Shown: positions 7,358-14,799 of the stretch, one piece after another | Layout of the letters: every line of letters starts with the position of its first letter | Position numbering within the stretch: position 1 is the first letter of the stretch | Source of the DNA: Desulfobacula sp. | GTDB lineage: Bacteria > Desulfobacterota > Desulfobacteria > Desulfobacterales > Desulfobacteraceae | Length of the DNA stretch: 14,799 nt | Direction of reading: 5' to 3' | NCBI GenBank assembly: GCA_029940235.1 | Contig: JAOZRI010000022.1 | Location: forward strand, 1 to 14,799 | The notes under the pieces: model-generated | The model's database searches: none | What the model was told of the DNA's origin: nothing | What the model saw: the letters and a program-made list of their open reading frames with translations, nothing else | Program-made: the position numbers and the translations under genes

Positions 7358-7996
7358 ATGAAAAACCCCAAAAAAAAGAAAAATCAAAAGAAAACTACCA
7401 ATAAAAATCTTGGTAAAAATCAGTGGGAAGACCATCTGACAAGAAAGGCAAGATCAGAAAATTATCCTGCAAGATCTGTCTATAAACTTGAAGAGATACA
7501 AAACAGATTTAAGGTGATAAAAAAAAATGATCAGGTTCTTGATCTTGGATGTGCTCCCGGCTCCTGGCTGCTGTATGCTGCAAAACAGGTGGGAAAAGGC
7601 GGAGCCGTATCTGGTATTGATCTAAAACAGATTGATATTAAGTTGCCCCAGAATGTATTGGTAATACAGGATGATATATTAAATCTTGATGATAAAGTTT
7701 TTTTAAATAAGGATAAAAAATTTAATATATTATTAAGTGACATGGCTCCTGCCACTACAGGAAGAAAGGATGTTGATGCATTAAGATCGTTTGAACTTTG
7801 CAATATGGCATTAAAGATAGCAGATGATTTTTTAACTGCCAATGGGAATTTTGTCTGCAAGATATTTCAGGGTGATGACTTTAATAGTTTTCAAAAAAAT
7901 GTTAAATCAAGATTTAAAGAGTGTAAAATTTTTAAACCAAAAAGTTGCAGAAAGCAGAGTAAAGAAATATATATCATAGCAACAGGCAGAAAATAG
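7358..7996 (+). CDS. rlmE: 23S rRNA (uridine-2552-2'-O)-methyltransferase RlmE (FtsJ/RrmJ)
   Basis: A 212-residue FtsJ-fold methyltransferase, the standard length. RlmE uses S-adenosylmethionine to methylate the 2'-O of U2552 in the 23S rRNA A-loop during late assembly of the large ribosomal subunit. SAM motif I is LDLGCAPGSW (61-70). The KDKE catalytic tetrad can be placed at K43 (RSVYKL), D128 (LLSDMAP), K168 (FVCKIF) and E203 (SKEIYI). The N-terminus (1-20) is very lysine/asparagine-rich, typical of the RNA-binding tail. GCAGGG lies close upstream of the ATG as a modest ribosome site. The gene follows radA by 26 bases and precedes yebC by 91. Confidence 0.96.
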   Translation: MKNPKKKKNQKKTTNKNLGKNQWEDHLTRKARSENYPARSVYKLEEIQNRFKVIKKNDQVLDLGCAPGSWLLYAAKQVGKGGAVSGIDLKQIDIKLPQNVLVIQDDILNLDDKVFLNKDKKFNILLSDMAPATTGRKDVDALRSFELCNMALKIADDFLTANGNFVCKIFQGDDFNSFQKNVKSRFKECKIFKPKSCRKQSKEIYIIATGRK

Positions 7997-8007
7997 CAGC
8001 CGCAGAC

Positions 8008-8028
8008 GGATTAAAATGGGCTTAATCC
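8008..8028. other. Perfect 7-bp inverted repeat between rlmE and yebC
   Basis: GGATTAA (8008-8014) and TTAATCC (8022-8028) are exact reverse complements around a seven-base loop. No T-run follows on either strand, so it is not a standard terminator. It may be an mRNA hairpin separating rlmE from yebC, or an operator-like dyad. Confidence 0.4.
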
Positions 8029-8087
8029 AAAACAGAGCATTAAATAATTCTAAAATTGAGATTGGTTTTATATAAAGGAGGAGTTTC

Positions 8088-8831
8088 ATGTCAGGACACA
8101 GCAAATGGTCAACAATAAAGCATAAAAAAGGTGCTGCTGATAAAAAACGCGGTAAGATTTTTACCAAATTAATCAAAGAGATTACAGTTGCCGCAAGAAT
8201 GGGCGGAGGTGATCCCGATGCAAATCCAAGGCTGCGACATGCTTTGAGTTCTGCAAATTCCCAGAACCTTCCAAAGGACACAGCACAAAGAGCAATTAAA
8301 AAAGGAACTGGTGATCTTGAAGGTGTTGAGTATGAGGAAATTCTTTATGAGGGATATGGCCCTGGTGGAGTTGCTATTCTTGTGGAGTGTCTGACAGATA
8401 ATAGAAACAGAACCATTGCAGATGTACGTCATATTTTTGGTAAGGCTGGCGGTAATGTCGGCACAGATGGATGTGTTGCCTGGATGTTTGATAAAAAAGG
8501 GCTTATCTCAGTTGCCAAAGAAAATTCAGATGAAGATACAATCATGGAATTAGCTTTGGATGCAGGAGCAGAGGATATTATAGAAGAGACAGATTCTTTT
8601 GATATTATTACATCACCAGAAGATTATGATGCAGTAAAAGATGCCATTGATGCAGCACAGATTAAATATGAACTGGCAGAAATTACCATGATTCCTCAGA
8701 ATATGACCAAGGTGGATGGTAAAGAGGCAGAACAGATGATCAAATTCATGGAAGCCTTAGATGACAGTGATGACGTGCAAAAATTCTATTCCAATGCAGA
8801 CATTCCAGATGAGGTGTTTGATTCACTATAA
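8088..8831 (+). CDS. yebC: YebC/PmpR family protein (TACO1 family)
   Basis: A 247-residue protein of normal family length and sequence: it starts [25 protein letters not shown] and contains NPRLRHAL and [19 protein letters not shown], all YebC hallmarks. Family members were first described as transcriptional regulators (PmpR type). More recent work links bacterial YebC and mitochondrial TACO1 to translation, easing ribosome stalling at proline stretches, so a translational role is at least as likely. The acidic C-terminal half ([19 protein letters not shown]) is typical. A very strong ribosome site (AAAGGAGG, 8074-8081) precedes the ATG. In many bacteria yebC is followed by ruvC; here the Wadjet operon begins 99 bases after its stop. 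Confidence 0.96.
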   Translation: MSGHSKWSTIKHKKGAADKKRGKIFTKLIKEITVAARMGGGDPDANPRLRHALSSANSQNLPKDTAQRAIKKGTGDLEGVEYEEILYEGYGPGGVAILVECLTDNRNRTIADVRHIFGKAGGNVGTDGCVAWMFDKKGLISVAKENSDEDTIMELALDAGAEDIIEETDSFDIITSPEDYDAVKDAIDAAQIKYELAEITMIPQNMTKVDGKEAEQMIKFMEALDDSDDVQKFYSNADIPDEVFDSL

Positions 8832-8874
8832 TAATCCCGGAAAATAAAAGCTGTTCAAAAACTCTTAATATTTA

Positions 8875-8904
8875 TTGAAGTATCAGTGAAAAAATTAATA
8901 ATAA
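8875..8904 (+). promoter_or_regulatory. Tentative promoter of the jet operon
   Basis: TTGAAG (8875-8880) and TAATAA (8899-8904) are 18 bases apart, with an A/T-rich spacer. Transcription would start about 20 bases before the jetA ATG. The match is only moderate in a very AT-rich stretch, so chance is possible. Confidence 0.3.
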
Positions 8905-8930
8905 AGCGGTAAGCGTAACTTTCAGAAATA

Positions 8931-10172
8931 ATGCAACCAAAATCATATTTAAATTTCTTATCAAAAAACTGGGCGTTTATTACAGAATTGTTTGAAATAA
9001 GCCGGGGAATTCCCATTGATTTTGTTGGATTAACCCATACGATAAGGGCTTTTTATCCATCTATAGAGCTGACTCCTTTTATTAAAAGGCTTGAAGAGTA
9101 TGAAATTATAGAAAAAGATCTCTCTTATGAATCTGTCTATTCACTTTCCGACAAAACAGATCAAATCGTAGAATTAATACTAAATGAGCAACAGTTAGGG
9201 TTATCTGACAGTATCAAAGTTTACATTGAACAATTTGACAAACTAAGTCTGGGATTATTAAAAGCGGTTCAAAATAAAAACCTTGATGACATTGTAAGGT
9301 TTTTCAAGAAAATCAATAGACAAATTCAATCAGTTGTACGTCAAGGCTCATATAATTATAAGGGAATAGAAAATCTTGTTGCACAATCAAAGAAACAGGA
9401 TTCCATTGTCCCTTTAAAACAAAGATATGCCGACGTCATAAATGCCTGGGAAGATTATATTATTCCAATGGGAAAATTTATAAAAAGCAATGATTCCTTT
9501 GATGCGACAGTGGACAAAGCAATAACACGTTTAAATGCAGCCATCACCTTTCTTGAAAATTCCAGCTCAATGTCAAGCGAACGGCAAAACATCCATACAT
9601 CCAAACGTAAATTTGAAGATATGAGGGGGCATTTAATAAATACTTTTGGTTTTTCAAAGGCCTTGCTGGAACCTCTCTATAAGACAGCAAGATTAAACTC
9701 AAAGGTGACCAAGGGTGTTTCAACTATCCTGGACCATGTCAGAAAAGAGCGGTTTGATTATTTTGATAACGGAGCCACTTTAGATTTTTATAAAAAAGAA
9801 AATGTTGCGCTTTTAAGCAGTGACCTGGGTGTTATCCGTTATTATGTCGGTCTTAAAAATATAAAAGAGAATCCAACTCCCCCAATTCTGGTGCTAAGTG
9901 GTGAAGAAAAAGCAAAAATTCGATCAAACTTTACCCCACCTTTAAACAAACAGTCGGTATTAAAAGAATTCCAATCAAGCCTGCCTGTTGATGATATTGC
10001 CCAATGGGTGATTGACAGGTATCCATATCTGACGACAGGAAGAACCTTAGAAGCCATCTGGCTTATAATGACGTATAAAAAATGGCAAGTACAAAAATTA
10101 GGCAAACAAAAATATCGAACTAAAAATCATTTATTAACAGGACAATTATTAAAGGTGGAAAAAAATGGATGA
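8931..10172 (+). CDS. jetA: Wadjet/Mks kleisin-like subunit JetA (MksF-like)
   Basis: A 413-residue, mainly helical protein. It is the first gene of a four-gene operon with the order and content of Wadjet (JetABCD, also MksFEBG). The N-terminal ~75 residues have a winged-helix character (TPFIKRLEEYEIIEKDLSYESVYSLSD), and the middle is long amphipathic helices (about 100-290), as in MukF/MksF kleisins that bridge the SMC heads. The C-terminal segment with YPYLTTGRTLEAIWLIMTYKKW is another compact domain. Assignment rests mostly on neighbours, size and helical layout; the primary sequence of this family is poorly conserved. It is shorter than typical type I JetA (about 480-500 residues by recollection). 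No good Shine-Dalgarno precedes the ATG. Its last eight bases overlap jetB. Confidence 0.8.
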   Translation: MQPKSYLNFLSKNWAFITELFEISRGIPIDFVGLTHTIRAFYPSIELTPFIKRLEEYEIIEKDLSYESVYSLSDKTDQIVELILNEQQLGLSDSIKVYIEQFDKLSLGLLKAVQNKNLDDIVRFFKKINRQIQSVVRQGSYNYKGIENLVAQSKKQDSIVPLKQRYADVINAWEDYIIPMGKFIKSNDSFDATVDKAITRLNAAITFLENSSSMSSERQNIHTSKRKFEDMRGHLINTFGFSKALLEPLYKTARLNSKVTKGVSTILDHVRKERFDYFDNGATLDFYKKENVALLSSDLGVIRYYVGLKNIKENPTPPILVLSGEEKAKIRSNFTPPLNKQSVLKEFQSSLPVDDIAQWVIDRYPYLTTGRTLEAIWLIMTYKKWQVQKLGKQKYRTKNHLLTGQLLKVEKNG

Positions 10173-10740
10173 TTTTGAAATTAATCCTTTCAGACTAAGA
10201 TATATCAAAGAGATATACGAAAAACTTTCCCATGGTTATCATTTCTGCATTGATGATAATAAAGATGAATACAGTGGGATATACAGTGAACTGGTTAATA
10301 ATTTGCTATACTATAAAACTCTTTTTGAAACATTAGGATATACATTATCTGACGGGTCTGCTGGTATCTATTTTTTTGAGTCTGCCAAGGCCGGCAGCAC
10401 GACAACCAAACAAACTCGCGAATTGACCCTGTTTTTAACTATCCTTTATGATCATCTTGCAGATGAAGGGAAAGACCCTATTACAGCAATTTTAGAAATT
10501 CGTTTTGAGATAAAAGACTTGCCTCATTTAACCAAGGATCAATATAAAAGGCTTATGGTCAATGTGGGAGTTGAAGATAGCAAAGATCTTAACCGGATTA
10601 TAAAACGTTTTCAAAAATATGGTTTTTTAACCATAGAAGAGGATACTATCTTGTTTAAACAGTCTGTGTCTCGATTTACAAAGATGTTTGCAGAATATAG
10701 TGAACCGGAAAAAGGGGAGTCACCTTCTGATGAATACTAA
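10165..10740 (+). CDS. jetB: Wadjet/Mks KITE-like subunit JetB (MksE-like)
   Basis: A 191-residue protein between the kleisin and the SMC gene, where the MukE/MksE (KITE, tandem winged-helix) subunit is expected. The stretch TTKQTRELTLFLTILYDHLADEGKDP (about 79-103) and a C-terminal winged-helix-like part ending in a short beta hairpin (YGFLTIEEDTILFKQS, about 152-167) fit the JetB/DUF4194-like group. The KITE dimer would bind the kleisin and contact DNA at the SMC heads. The ATG at 10165 is preceded by AAAGGTGG at good spacing and lies inside the last codons of jetA (8-base overlap), showing translational coupling. The jetC start again overlaps its end by 11 bases. Confidence 0.82.
   Translation: MDDFEINPFRLRYIKEIYEKLSHGYHFCIDDNKDEYSGIYSELVNNLLYYKTLFETLGYTLSDGSAGIYFFESAKAGSTTTKQTRELTLFLTILYDHLADEGKDPITAILEIRFEIKDLPHLTKDQYKRLMVNVGVEDSKDLNRIIKRFQKYGFLTIEEDTILFKQSVSRFTKMFAEYSEPEKGESPSDEY
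10714..10732 (+). promoter_or_regulatory. Ribosome binding site choosing the jetC start
   Basis: GGGGAG at 10714-10719 lies ten bases before ATG at 10730. This favours 10730 over a TTG 14 codons upstream (10688), whose extra residues have no family resemblance, and over the ATG at 10742, which is 22 bases from the site. Confidence 0.6.
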
Positions 10741-13519
10741 AATGCAATATGGCATTCGCAAGTTGGTCTTATTGAATTCCGGGGGATATTCAAGAGGAGA
10801 ATTTCCTTTGGATAAACCCTTATCAATCTCCGGATCAAACAACATGGGAAAATCTACAGCCATCAATGCTTTACAATTCCCATTTTTATGTGACAGACGA
10901 GATATGGTTTTTCCTGTCAGCGATAAAGACACCCTTCAATATTATTTTCCGACCACCAATAGCTATGTGCTTTCTGAAATCGTGACGGAAACTGGCACCT
11001 TTGTCGTTGGGGCCGCAGGAAAAGGCGCTGTGGAGGGTCATGAGTTTCAGTTGTTTGCCTATAAAAAAGTTTTGGATATTGAAAACGACTTATTGTTTTT
11101 AGACCCAGAATTTGAAAATAAAAAAAATATAAGAACCCTTTCTCAATTAGAAACGCATTTGGGAATGCAGAATGTCTGGTTAAAAAAACTTCGTCCAAGA
11201 GAAATGCAGGAAGTCTTAGCCGGCAGAGAAGTGACCATCAAAAATGAAAAGTTTACCATAGGTGTTTTCAGGCTGAACCACATAAACAATCTGCCTTTAT
11301 TTATGGAAATATTTAAAAATCTTCTCCGTATGAATGATTTTGACATGGAGAAAATGAAGATGTTTTTATTGAATTCTCTTTTGCCGAACTGGGAATCCAC
11401 AACACGGGATTTCATAAAAAACTACCGGCATTTTGACTATGAGGTAAAATCCGAAAGAACTAAAATTGATGCGGCAGAGGGTATTATTGGCAGGGTAGAG
11501 GAACTTATAAAATTAAAAAAAGAGTGGGATGACCATTTTTATTTTTTGTCAAATGCCTATAAAAGTATTGAGCTGCGGTATGAATCAGAAAAGGCGCACC
11601 GCACGGCTGAACTATCCTTGTTAAAAACTTCCTTTTCACAAATTGATCAGGATATTGACGCCCTTAAAAAGACCATTTCCCAGCTATCCGAAGAAAGCCA
11701 GGATATTTTTTTTAAGAAAAAAGAGCTGAAACAACAACTTATTACCCTGGAAAAACAGGAAATTCAATTTAAACTTTTTTCTGAAAAAGATATCAAGGAT
11801 CAAATCCAGACGTTGAGAAAACAAGAAGAAGATATTATAGCGAAACTGGCCATATCCTCAAACCTGACACCTGATTTGATAAAACACAAAATTAAAGACA
11901 AAGATCGGTATATCAATACCCAGAACAATTTATTAAAAGGACTGGAATTAAACTTGCTTTTTTTATTGAAAGATTATTTCAATAAAAGAGAAATTCAAAA
12001 TATATTAAAACTTCTAAACAGGGAGATTTTCACACAATTTGTTGTCAATGACGGTACACTTAACATCCATGATGAAAGAGGGGTTAAATTAAAGTTAAAA
12101 AAACTCTTATCCTATTGTGACGGTGATTTTTTTAATGATGGGAATGTTTGTATTAACCTTGAAAGCATTGCTTCAATAGATATAGATGATTATCTGAATC
12201 ACGATAAAATAGAAGCAAATATCAAGGTTGCTGTTCTGGAGTTAACAAGGTTGAAAGATGCTTTAAAGACAGCTGAAAATCGGCAGGAAGAAGAGTTAAA
12301 AAAATCTGATCTGGAAAAGAAAATCAGAAAAGAAAGAGATACTCTGGAGAAATATCAATCGTTTTTAACATCCTTGGAATCCAAGCCTGTTCTGAAAGAA
12401 AATCTTTGTGAAATCACAAAACTGTCTAAAGGCCTTGTAAAGGAAATTAAAGCCAATGATGTTAAGAAAGATGATTTGGTGAAAAAATCCGTTTCCGGAG
12501 GTTTTGAGATCCAAAAAAAAGAAAAGGAATTGAGAGTTTTAGGCGAGCAGAAACAAATGGTTCGGCCTGTCATTGATTTTGAGGGCAACCTGCCTTCAGA
12601 TGAAAACTTTGATCTTAGTGAATTGAGTGAAATGGATATAAAAGATCTGGTCGACCAATATATAGAAATACAAAATAAGGCCCTCAATGTAAAAAATAAA
12701 ATCAAAGATGTTTTTGAAATCATTGAAAGTGGTGGAGGGAGAAGATTTGCCACTGGAGATGATATCCCAGCTCAAATAGAGTCCTTAAAAGAAAATACAG
12801 ATGCAAATGCCATTGAAAAAAATAGGGATCTGCTTAGAAAAATTCGAGAATCACATAGTATTCAAATCGGAGCCATCCTTAAACAGTTCACAGGAAAACT
12901 TGAAGAGTTTAAGAATGAAATTAGAACTTTTAACAGGGAGATGAATAAAAGACCCATTTCTAATATTAAAAAAATTGAATTCTTCATTGATGAGAATAAT
13001 AAGGTTTTAAAAACCATCCAGAAATTGGAAAAAGTGGATTCCCTGTTTGTTGATGGCAGTTCCAGCAGGATGATTCAAAACCTGACAAATCTTGTCGAAG
13101 ATGGTGAATCTATCTCTTTGCCAAATCTTTTTAACCTTGGCATAAGGGTAGAGCTTATGAATGGGAAAAAACCGATTGAGGCATTCGGTCAGACAAAAAT
13201 TGAATCAAACGGGACAGACCTTACTGTGAAAGTTGTTTTGAATGTCATGCTTTTAAAAAGAATTTTGCATCAAAAGCCGGATCAAGTCCTTAACATCCCT
13301 GCGTATATAGATGAAGCCGGCCAAATAGATACCGATAACCAGAATACATTAATCAAGGAATGCGCTGAAGCAGGATTTGTTCCGGTTTTTGCTTCAGTAG
13401 AGCCCCAGGATTCAGCTTTTTATTGGATTGGTCTAAACCTTGTGGATAATAAAATTATGGTCACTCCGGATGACTGGTGGACTTTAGAGAATGAAAAAGA
13501 GAAGGAGTATTCGATCTAA
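10730..13519 (+). CDS. jetC: Wadjet SMC-like ATPase JetC (MksB-like)
   Basis: A 929-residue MukB/MksB-type SMC protein. In Wadjet it forms a dimeric motor that extrudes loops on small circular DNA until the nuclease is triggered. Using ATG 10730, the N-terminal head has Walker A GSNNMGKST (35-43), followed by the MksB-like FPFLCDRRDMVFPVSDKDT. Long charged coiled coil fills about 245-410 and 490-760, with a non-coiled part between (about 425-487) that is a candidate hinge. The C-terminal head has a signature-like loop SNGTDLTVKV (from residue 826) and Walker B AYIDEAG with D861 and catalytic E862, then DDWWTLE near the end. All ATPase elements are intact. It is shorter than type I JetC and close to MksB of pseudomonads in size. 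It overlaps jetB by 11 bases. Confidence 0.93.
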   Translation: MNTKMQYGIRKLVLLNSGGYSRGEFPLDKPLSISGSNNMGKSTAINALQFPFLCDRRDMVFPVSDKDTLQYYFPTTNSYVLSEIVTETGTFVVGAAGKGAVEGHEFQLFAYKKVLDIENDLLFLDPEFENKKNIRTLSQLETHLGMQNVWLKKLRPREMQEVLAGREVTIKNEKFTIGVFRLNHINNLPLFMEIFKNLLRMNDFDMEKMKMFLLNSLLPNWESTTRDFIKNYRHFDYEVKSERTKIDAAEGIIGRVEELIKLKKEWDDHFYFLSNAYKSIELRYESEKAHRTAELSLLKTSFSQIDQDIDALKKTISQLSEESQDIFFKKKELKQQLITLEKQEIQFKLFSEKDIKDQIQTLRKQEEDIIAKLAISSNLTPDLIKHKIKDKDRYINTQNNLLKGLELNLLFLLKDYFNKREIQNILKLLNREIFTQFVVNDGTLNIHDERGVKLKLKKLLSYCDGDFFNDGNVCINLESIASIDIDDYLNHDKIEANIKVAVLELTRLKDALKTAENRQEEELKKSDLEKKIRKERDTLEKYQSFLTSLESKPVLKENLCEITKLSKGLVKEIKANDVKKDDLVKKSVSGGFEIQKKEKELRVLGEQKQMVRPVIDFEGNLPSDENFDLSELSEMDIKDLVDQYIEIQNKALNVKNKIKDVFEIIESGGGRRFATGDDIPAQIESLKENTDANAIEKNRDLLRKIRESHSIQIGAILKQFTGKLEEFKNEIRTFNREMNKRPISNIKKIEFFIDENNKVLKTIQKLEKVDSLFVDGSSSRMIQNLTNLVEDGESISLPNLFNLGIRVELMNGKKPIEAFGQTKIESNGTDLTVKVVLNVMLLKRILHQKPDQVLNIPAYIDEAGQIDTDNQNTLIKECAEAGFVPVFASVEPQDSAFYWIGLNLVDNKIMVTPDDWWTLENEKEKEYSI

Positions 13520-13533
13520 AAGGAATCATAAGT

Positions 13534-14358
13534 GTGAAAGCATCTACTCATAAATATTTGTTAAAATTGCTGGACACAGGAAAACTCAGTCAATCTAGCA
13601 TATCCAAATCTGCATTGCCTATGATTGAACAATTCAGAGATGCAGGATTTGTCCAGTGGCAGAAGTCAGGCCGGGGGGGCATTTTTACCCTGAAAAACCG
13701 CAAGGCTGTAGAAAAGCTTTTGGAAGGAACAGGATACCATGGCCAGATTGAAGACTTATCTCCAAAAGCTAAATCAGTAGCTTTTAACAAAAATGCCCAT
13801 GGAGGTCGTGACAATACACTGCTTTTCTTGTTAGCTACCACCCCAGATGTTTTGTGGTATAAAAACGGGGAACCATTGAACATTTTTGAAATTGTCCAGA
13901 AGTGTGGAGTGGCATCCATCCTTGTCCGCCCTGAGGATGATTGGCGAACAGATCATCCTATTGCTCTGGTGGAGAATAAAGATCTGCTTGTTTATGCTAC
14001 CCGGTATTTTAAAAGAATCCAGTTTAAAGGTAATATCATGTATTATGGAGGGTGGGTTTCAAACAGGGTCATTGAATGGTTAAAGCAACAAGAAAAACCA
14101 CCCCATATCATTTTTCCAGATTATGATATTGTCGGCCTGACAAATTATCTGAAACTCAAAGCAGAGTTCCCTGACATCAAGCTCTATATTCCCAATAATT
14201 TATTGGATCTTCTTAAACGATTTGGCAATGCGGAAAGATTAAAAACAAAAGCCAGTAGACGTCTTATTGAAACAACCCGGGATAAAGATGCCAGAAGAGT
14301 ATACTCATTGATTTTAAAGTATGGTGTTGGACTGGATCAGGAGAGTCTGATGCTGTAG
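13534..14358 (+). CDS. jetD: Wadjet TOPRIM nuclease JetD (MksG-like), short form
   Basis: A 274-residue protein with an N-terminal winged-helix region (about 1-65, ending in the hairpin GRGGIFTLKNRKAVEKLL) and a C-terminal TOPRIM domain. The TOPRIM metal-binding residues are visible: E147 in ALVENKDLLVY and D196/D198 in HIIFPDYDIVG. In Wadjet, the JetD dimer cuts the DNA after the JetABC motor stalls on a small plasmid. It is clearly shorter than type I JetD, which I recall as about 380-400 residues, so the N-terminal arm is reduced, but the catalytic part looks complete. The start is GTG at 13534 with AAAGGA nine bases upstream; the gap from jetC is 14 bases. It closes the operon. Confidence 0.88.
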   Translation: MKASTHKYLLKLLDTGKLSQSSISKSALPMIEQFRDAGFVQWQKSGRGGIFTLKNRKAVEKLLEGTGYHGQIEDLSPKAKSVAFNKNAHGGRDNTLLFLLATTPDVLWYKNGEPLNIFEIVQKCGVASILVRPEDDWRTDHPIALVENKDLLVYATRYFKRIQFKGNIMYYGGWVSNRVIEWLKQQEKPPHIIFPDYDIVGLTNYLKLKAEFPDIKLYIPNNLLDLLKRFGNAERLKTKASRRLIETTRDKDARRVYSLILKYGVGLDQESLML

Positions 14359-14410
14359 CCCTTTTTCATATTTTGAAACCAATGATTTCATATGTAGAAA
14401 AAATAGATAA

Positions 14411-14469
14411 CTTTGTGCATACTGTATGAAAAATATTGCGTATTGCGCACAATGCTGTATAATCTATTC
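14411..14469 (+). promoter_or_regulatory. higBA promoter with candidate autoregulatory operators
   Basis: A perfect -10 box TATAAT (14458-14463) has a -35-like TTGCGT (14436-14441) 16 bases upstream. A perfect tandem repeat of TATTGCG (14434-14440 and 14441-14447) covers the -35 box, and an 11-base palindrome CATAC-T-GTATG lies at 14418-14428. CTGTAT recurs at 14422 and 14455, the second touching the -10 box. HigA antitoxins usually repress their own promoter, so these repeats are operator candidates. The -10 box ends only six bases before the higB ATG. Confidence 0.55.
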
Positions 14470-14748
14470 ATGATTAAATCTTTTAAGCACAAAGGGTTGT
14501 GTAAATTCTTTGAAACTGGCAGCTTAGCTGGTATTCAACCTATGCATAGGCAAAAGTTAAAGATGCGATTGAGCGCACTTGATACTGCAACATGTATAGA
14601 AGATATGAATACTCCAGGCTGGCGGCTACACAATTTAAAGGGTGATCATAAAGGATTATGGGCGATTGATGTTAATAAAAACTGGCGTATTGTCTTTGAG
14701 TTTAAAGATGGTAATGCCTATATTGTAGATTATGAGGACTATCACTAA
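14470..14748 (+). CDS. higB: HigB family mRNA-interferase toxin
   Basis: A 92-residue RelE-fold toxin, very close in length and pattern to Proteus vulgaris HigB (same MIKSFKHKGL start and NYEDYH-like end). HigB cleaves mRNA on the translating ribosome. Residues reported as important in the Proteus enzyme are present at the same numbers: H54, K57, R73, D90, Y91 and H92. The start at 14470 matches the family N-terminus; a longer in-frame reading from TTG at 14413 would pass through the promoter and is rejected. No Shine-Dalgarno is present, and the -10 box lies so close that the transcript may begin at or beside the start codon. Its stop overlaps the higA start by one base. Confidence 0.92.
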   Translation: MIKSFKHKGLCKFFETGSLAGIQPMHRQKLKMRLSALDTATCIEDMNTPGWRLHNLKGDHKGLWAIDVNKNWRIVFEFKDGNAYIVDYEDYH

Positions 14749-14799
14749 TGGCTATGTATAACCCTCCCCATCCAGGAGAATTTATCAAAGAAGTCTATC
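14748..14799 (+). CDS. higA: HigA family antitoxin (partial, cut by window end)
   Basis: The first 17 codons are visible, from an ATG that shares its A with the TAA of higB (TAATG). The sequence starts MAMYNPPHPGEFIKEVY, and NPPHPGE is the characteristic opening of HigA antitoxins, which carry an HTH-XRE domain just downstream. HigA neutralises HigB and commonly represses the operon. Toxin-first order is the norm for higBA. Confidence 0.85.
   Translation, partial: MAMYNPPHPGEFIKEVY

Noticed and set aside
10688..10729. Longer jetC reading starting at TTG 10688
   Set aside because: It overlaps jetB by 53 bases, uses a rare codon without a ribosome site, and the added 14 residues do not resemble the family. 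ATG 10730 has GGGGAG at suitable distance.
12355..12753. Minus-strand frame of 132 codons inside jetC
   Set aside because: It lies wholly opposite coiled-coil coding sequence and shows the Ser/Leu/Phe-rich composition expected from the complement of Lys/Glu/Asp codons.
14413..14469. 19-residue N-terminal extension of higB from TTG 14413
   Set aside because: It would be encoded by the promoter itself (TATAAT and repeats), and HigB proteins begin at the MIKSF-like position that corresponds to 14470.
1..14799. CRISPR array, tRNA or rRNA genes, insertion sequences
   Set aside because: No regularly spaced repeats of suitable length, tRNA cloverleaf patterns, rRNA segments, transposase genes or flanking terminal repeats were seen.

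Overview
The window reads as chromosomal DNA of an AT-rich Gram-negative bacterium. The protein style (ECF sigma operon with TPR proteins, RadA, RlmE and YebC sequences) suggests a sulfate-reducing Desulfobacterota, perhaps Desulfobacterales. That assignment is an impression from the sequences, not a computed result.

Positions 1-2117 (minus strand) hold the 5' part of a YgiQ-type radical SAM gene cut by the window edge, with a good sigma70-like promoter, and an EamA/DMT-family permease gene. Positions 2245-5803 (plus strand) hold a TPR lipoprotein gene followed by a tightly overlapping three-gene operon. This operon encodes an ECF sigma factor with a TTG start, a membrane-anchored TPR protein in the anti-sigma position, and a secreted acidic/coiled-coil/basic protein. 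The lipoprotein and the anti-sigma candidate share homologous TPR and OmpA-like regions and differ only in their membrane-anchoring N-termini. This is the least familiar system in the window: a probable envelope-sensing sigma circuit with a duplicated sensor module.

Positions 5902-8831 hold housekeeping genes: radA with a consensus-like promoter, rlmE (23S rRNA 2'-O-methyltransferase) and yebC. Directly after yebC, positions 8931-14358 hold a compact four-gene operon, jetA-jetB-jetC-jetD. It encodes an SMC-type Wadjet (MksFEBG) plasmid-defence system: kleisin, KITE-like subunit, MukB/MksB-like ATPase and TOPRIM nuclease, all with intact key motifs. Its small sizes resemble the MksBEF-like (probably type II) systems more than type I. 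The window ends with higB (toxin, complete active-site residues) and the first codons of higA, under a promoter whose -10 box lies so close to the start codon that the toxin mRNA may be leaderless. The Wadjet plus toxin-antitoxin pair makes the right third a small defence and stability region.
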